A stretch of 64,000 bases of DNA from Hyphomicrobiales bacterium (GTDB lineage Bacteria; Pseudomonadota; Alphaproteobacteria; Rhizobiales; Methylopilaceae), in the NCBI GenBank assembly GCA_022842205.1, contig JALHQA010000006.1, positions 124,001 through 188,000 of the forward strand. Direction: 5' to 3'. How positions within the stretch are numbered: position 1 is the stretch's first letter; the number at the start of each line of letters is the position of its first letter. Under the pieces are notes generated by a model. The model had not been told where the DNA came from. It saw only the letters and a list, made by a program, of their open reading frames with translations, and did not search any database. This document shows positions 62,249-64,000 of the stretch, piece after piece. Position numbers and translations under genes: made by a program.

Positions 62249-64000
62249 ATGGCCCCGCCCCTTCTTCAGCTCCAGAATATCGCTCTGACCTTCGGCGGAA
62301 CGCCGCTGCTTGAAAGCGCGGATCTCTCCGTTTCGGCGGGAGAGCGTATCTGTCTTGTCGGCCGCAACGGGTCGGGGAAATCCACCCTGCTGAAAATCGC
62401 CGCGGGTCTGATCGAGCCGACGGATGGAAGCCGGTTCCTGCAGCCCGGGACGACGCTGAGCTATCTGTCCCAGGAGCCGGATTTCGGCGGCGCGCCGACC
62501 GTGTTCGCCTATGTCGAAGCTGGCCTGCGCAATGGCGACGAGCATCTGGCCCACCGGCTTCTTGGCGATCTCGGCCTCACGGGTGGTGAAAGCCCCACAC
62601 GGCTGTCGGGTGGTGAAGCCCGCCGCGCCGCCCTCGCCCGCGCGTTGGCGGGTGAGCCGGACCTGCTTCTGCTCGACGAGCCGACCAATCATCTCGATCT
62701 GCCGGCCATCGAATGGCTCGAGCGTGAACTTGCCCCGTTGCGTTCGGCGCTCGTCATCATCAGCCACGACCGACGCTTTCTTGAAAACCTGTCGAGGGCC
62801 ACGGTCTGGCTTGATCGCGGGCAGACACGCAGACTGGAAAAGGGTTTTGCCGCGTTCGAGGCCTGGCGCGACGAGGTACTCGAACAGGAAGAGCGCGACC
62901 GCCACAAGCTCGACCGCAAGATCGCCGACGAGGAACACTGGCTGCGCTACGGCGTGACCGCGCGGCGCAAGCGCAATGTCCGCCGCCTGTCGGATCTCGG
63001 CGCGCTCCGTCGTGAATACCGCGAGCATCGCAAGTCCACCGGCAATGTGAACATGACGCTGACGGACGGCGGAACATCCGGCAAGCTGGTCATCGAGGCG
63101 AAGCACATTTCGAAAAGCTTCGGCGAGAACCATGTGGTGCGCGATTTTTCGATCCGCGTCGCGCGCGGCGATCGCCTCGGCCTCGTCGGCGCCAACGGCA
63201 CCGGCAAAACCACGCTCATCAATCTGCTGACCAGCGCGCTTGCGCCCGACAGCGGCTCGGTGAGGATCGGCGCCAGCGTCGAGCTCGCGACGATGGATCA
63301 GAAGCGCCTCTCGCTCGATCCGTCGTGGACGCTGCGCGACGCCCTCACCGGCGGGCGCGGCGACACCGTGTTCGTTGGCGGGCAGCCGAAGCATGTCATG
63401 TCCTACATGAAGGATTTTCTGTTCACGCCGCAGCAGGCCAACACGCCCATCGGCCGTCTCTCCGGCGGCGAACGCGGTCGCCTGCAGCTCGCCCGCGCCT
63501 TGTCGCAGCCGTCGAACCTCCTGGTGCTTGACGAGCCGACCAACGATCTCGATCTCGAGACGCTCGATCTTCTGCAGGAAATGCTCGGCGACTACGCCGG
63601 TACGCTGATCCTCGTCAGCCATGACCGCGACTTCCTCGATCGTACCGTGACCTCAGTCGTCATGTCCGAAGGCGACGGGTATTGGGCGGAATATGCCGGC
63701 GGCTATTCGGACATGCTGGCCCAGCGCGGCGCGGGAGTCGCCGCGAAACCGGCGGCACAAGCCGAACGAATCAAAAAATCCGCAGAATCTTCGCCCGTGC
63801 GTACACAGGCGCGCCGTAAGCTGTCGTTCAAGGACCAGCACGCGCTCGAAACGCTGCCCGGGCGAATGGATGACTTGAATGGGAAAATCGCCGTGCTGCA
63901 ATCCGAACTTGCGGACCCCGAGTTGTACGCAAGGAACGCCGCGCGTTTCGCTACCGCCAGCGCGGAACTGGCAAAACTTCAGGATGACCTGTCGGCGGCG
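62249..64000 (+). CDS. uup: ABC-F family ATPase, Uup-like (3' end beyond the window)
   Basis: At least 584 residues with no stop before the window ends. Two ABC domains: Walker A VGRNGSGKSTLL and signature RLSGGEARRAALARAL with DEPTNHLDL; then VGANGTGKTTLI, LSGGERGRLQLARAL and DEPTNDLDLETLD. A linker rich in charged residues (about 215-265) and a C-terminal coiled-coil extension (from about 530) fit Uup, a ribosome/DNA-branch-associated ABC-F protein, rather than EttA. No membrane segments. Confidence 0.9.
   Translation, partial: MAPPLLQLQNIALTFGGTPLLESADLSVSAGERICLVGRNGSGKSTLLKIAAGLIEPTDGSRFLQPGTTLSYLSQEPDFGGAPTVFAYVEAGLRNGDEHLAHRLLGDLGLTGGESPTRLSGGEARRAALARALAGEPDLLLLDEPTNHLDLPAIEWLERELAPLRSALVIISHDRRFLENLSRATVWLDRGQTRRLEKGFAAFEAWRDEVLEQEERDRHKLDRKIADEEHWLRYGVTARRKRNVRRLSDLGALRREYREHRKSTGNVNMTLTDGGTSGKLVIEAKHISKSFGENHVVRDFSIRVARGDRLGLVGANGTGKTTLINLLTSALAPDSGSVRIGASVELATMDQKRLSLDPSWTLRDALTGGRGDTVFVGGQPKHVMSYMKDFLFTPQQANTPIGRLSGGERGRLQLARALSQPSNLLVLDEPTNDLDLETLDLLQEMLGDYAGTLILVSHDRDFLDRTVTSVVMSEGDGYWAEYAGGYSDMLAQRGAGVAAKPAAQAERIKKSAESSPVRTQARRKLSFKDQHALETLPGRMDDLNGKIAVLQSELADPELYARNAARFATASAELAKLQDDLSAA

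Overview
The window is a roughly 64 kb, GC-rich, densely coding chromosomal segment of an alphaproteobacterium, most likely of the order Hyphomicrobiales (Rhizobiales). The evidence is a set of lineage-typical genes: phosphatidylcholine synthase (Pcs), an IalB-family protein, BA14K and DUF2934 small proteins, NdvB/NdvC-like GH17 beta-glucan synthesis genes, a YciE/F-family protein behind a perfect EcfG-type stress promoter, an NDUFS4-like complex I subunit, and the order gyrA-coaD-cyclophilins-queA-tgt. A full pqqABCDE operon and remains of a formate dehydrogenase locus suggest periplasmic quinoprotein oxidation and perhaps C1 metabolism. The species cannot be named from the sequence.

Layout, left to right. 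0.1-3 kb: a frameshifted dsbB relic, then fdhD, a small orphan gene, a degraded reading frame and a LysR regulator; this looks like an fds (NAD-dependent formate dehydrogenase) locus that has lost its structural genes. 3-11.3 kb: a CelD/FemAB-like acyltransferase, moaA, a general-stress protein, rimO, a quinone oxidoreductase, pcs, a UbiH-type monooxygenase and an LpxL-type acyltransferase. 11.3-21.6 kb: IalB protein, a peptide-binding lipoprotein or periplasmic protein, a degenerate acyl-adenylate enzyme, mfd, sdhE and recG. 21.7-24.5 kb: an ECF sigma / membrane anti-sigma / exported subtilase operon. 24.5-31.7 kb: DUF454 protein, LysE exporter, glmS, a P1B ATPase, glmU and a SPOR-like protein. 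31.7-37 kb: beta-glucan genes. 37-40.3 kb: ThiXY-like transporter genes, an enol-lactonase-like hydrolase and queH. 40.3-45.3 kb: pstSCAB with a Pho box and an internal terminator. 45.3-51.3 kb: a flavoprotein, tRNA-Lys, tgt-queA, ridA, a DMT transporter, two cyclophilins and coaD. 51.4-60.3 kb: a small envelope protein, gyrA, a BA14K protein, cytochrome c plus a PQQ-type sugar dehydrogenase, and pqqABCDE. 60.5-61.7 kb: a 1.1 kb island bounded by a 45-bp duplication of the tRNA-Arg(TCT) 3' half. 61.7-64 kb: an NDUFS4-like gene, tRNA-Pro and an ABC-F ATPase that runs off the end.

Functional links: Tgt, QueA and QueH together cover the last steps of queuosine tRNA modification. GlmS and GlmU supply UDP-GlcNAc. 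Mfd, RecG and GyrA serve DNA maintenance. PqqABCDE makes the cofactor expected for the neighbouring beta-propeller dehydrogenase, which is paired with a cytochrome c electron acceptor. The two GH17 genes probably cooperate to polymerise and remodel a beta-(1,3)/(1,6)-type glucan.

The least conventional elements are (i) the sigma/anti-sigma/subtilase module, in which the anti-sigma periplasmic domain resembles the protease propeptide domain, (ii) the tiny integrase-less tRNA-Arg island carrying a single HEPN/Ymh-like gene and flanked by repeated AGTCGCAC octamers, and (iii) the decayed formate dehydrogenase and dsbB loci.
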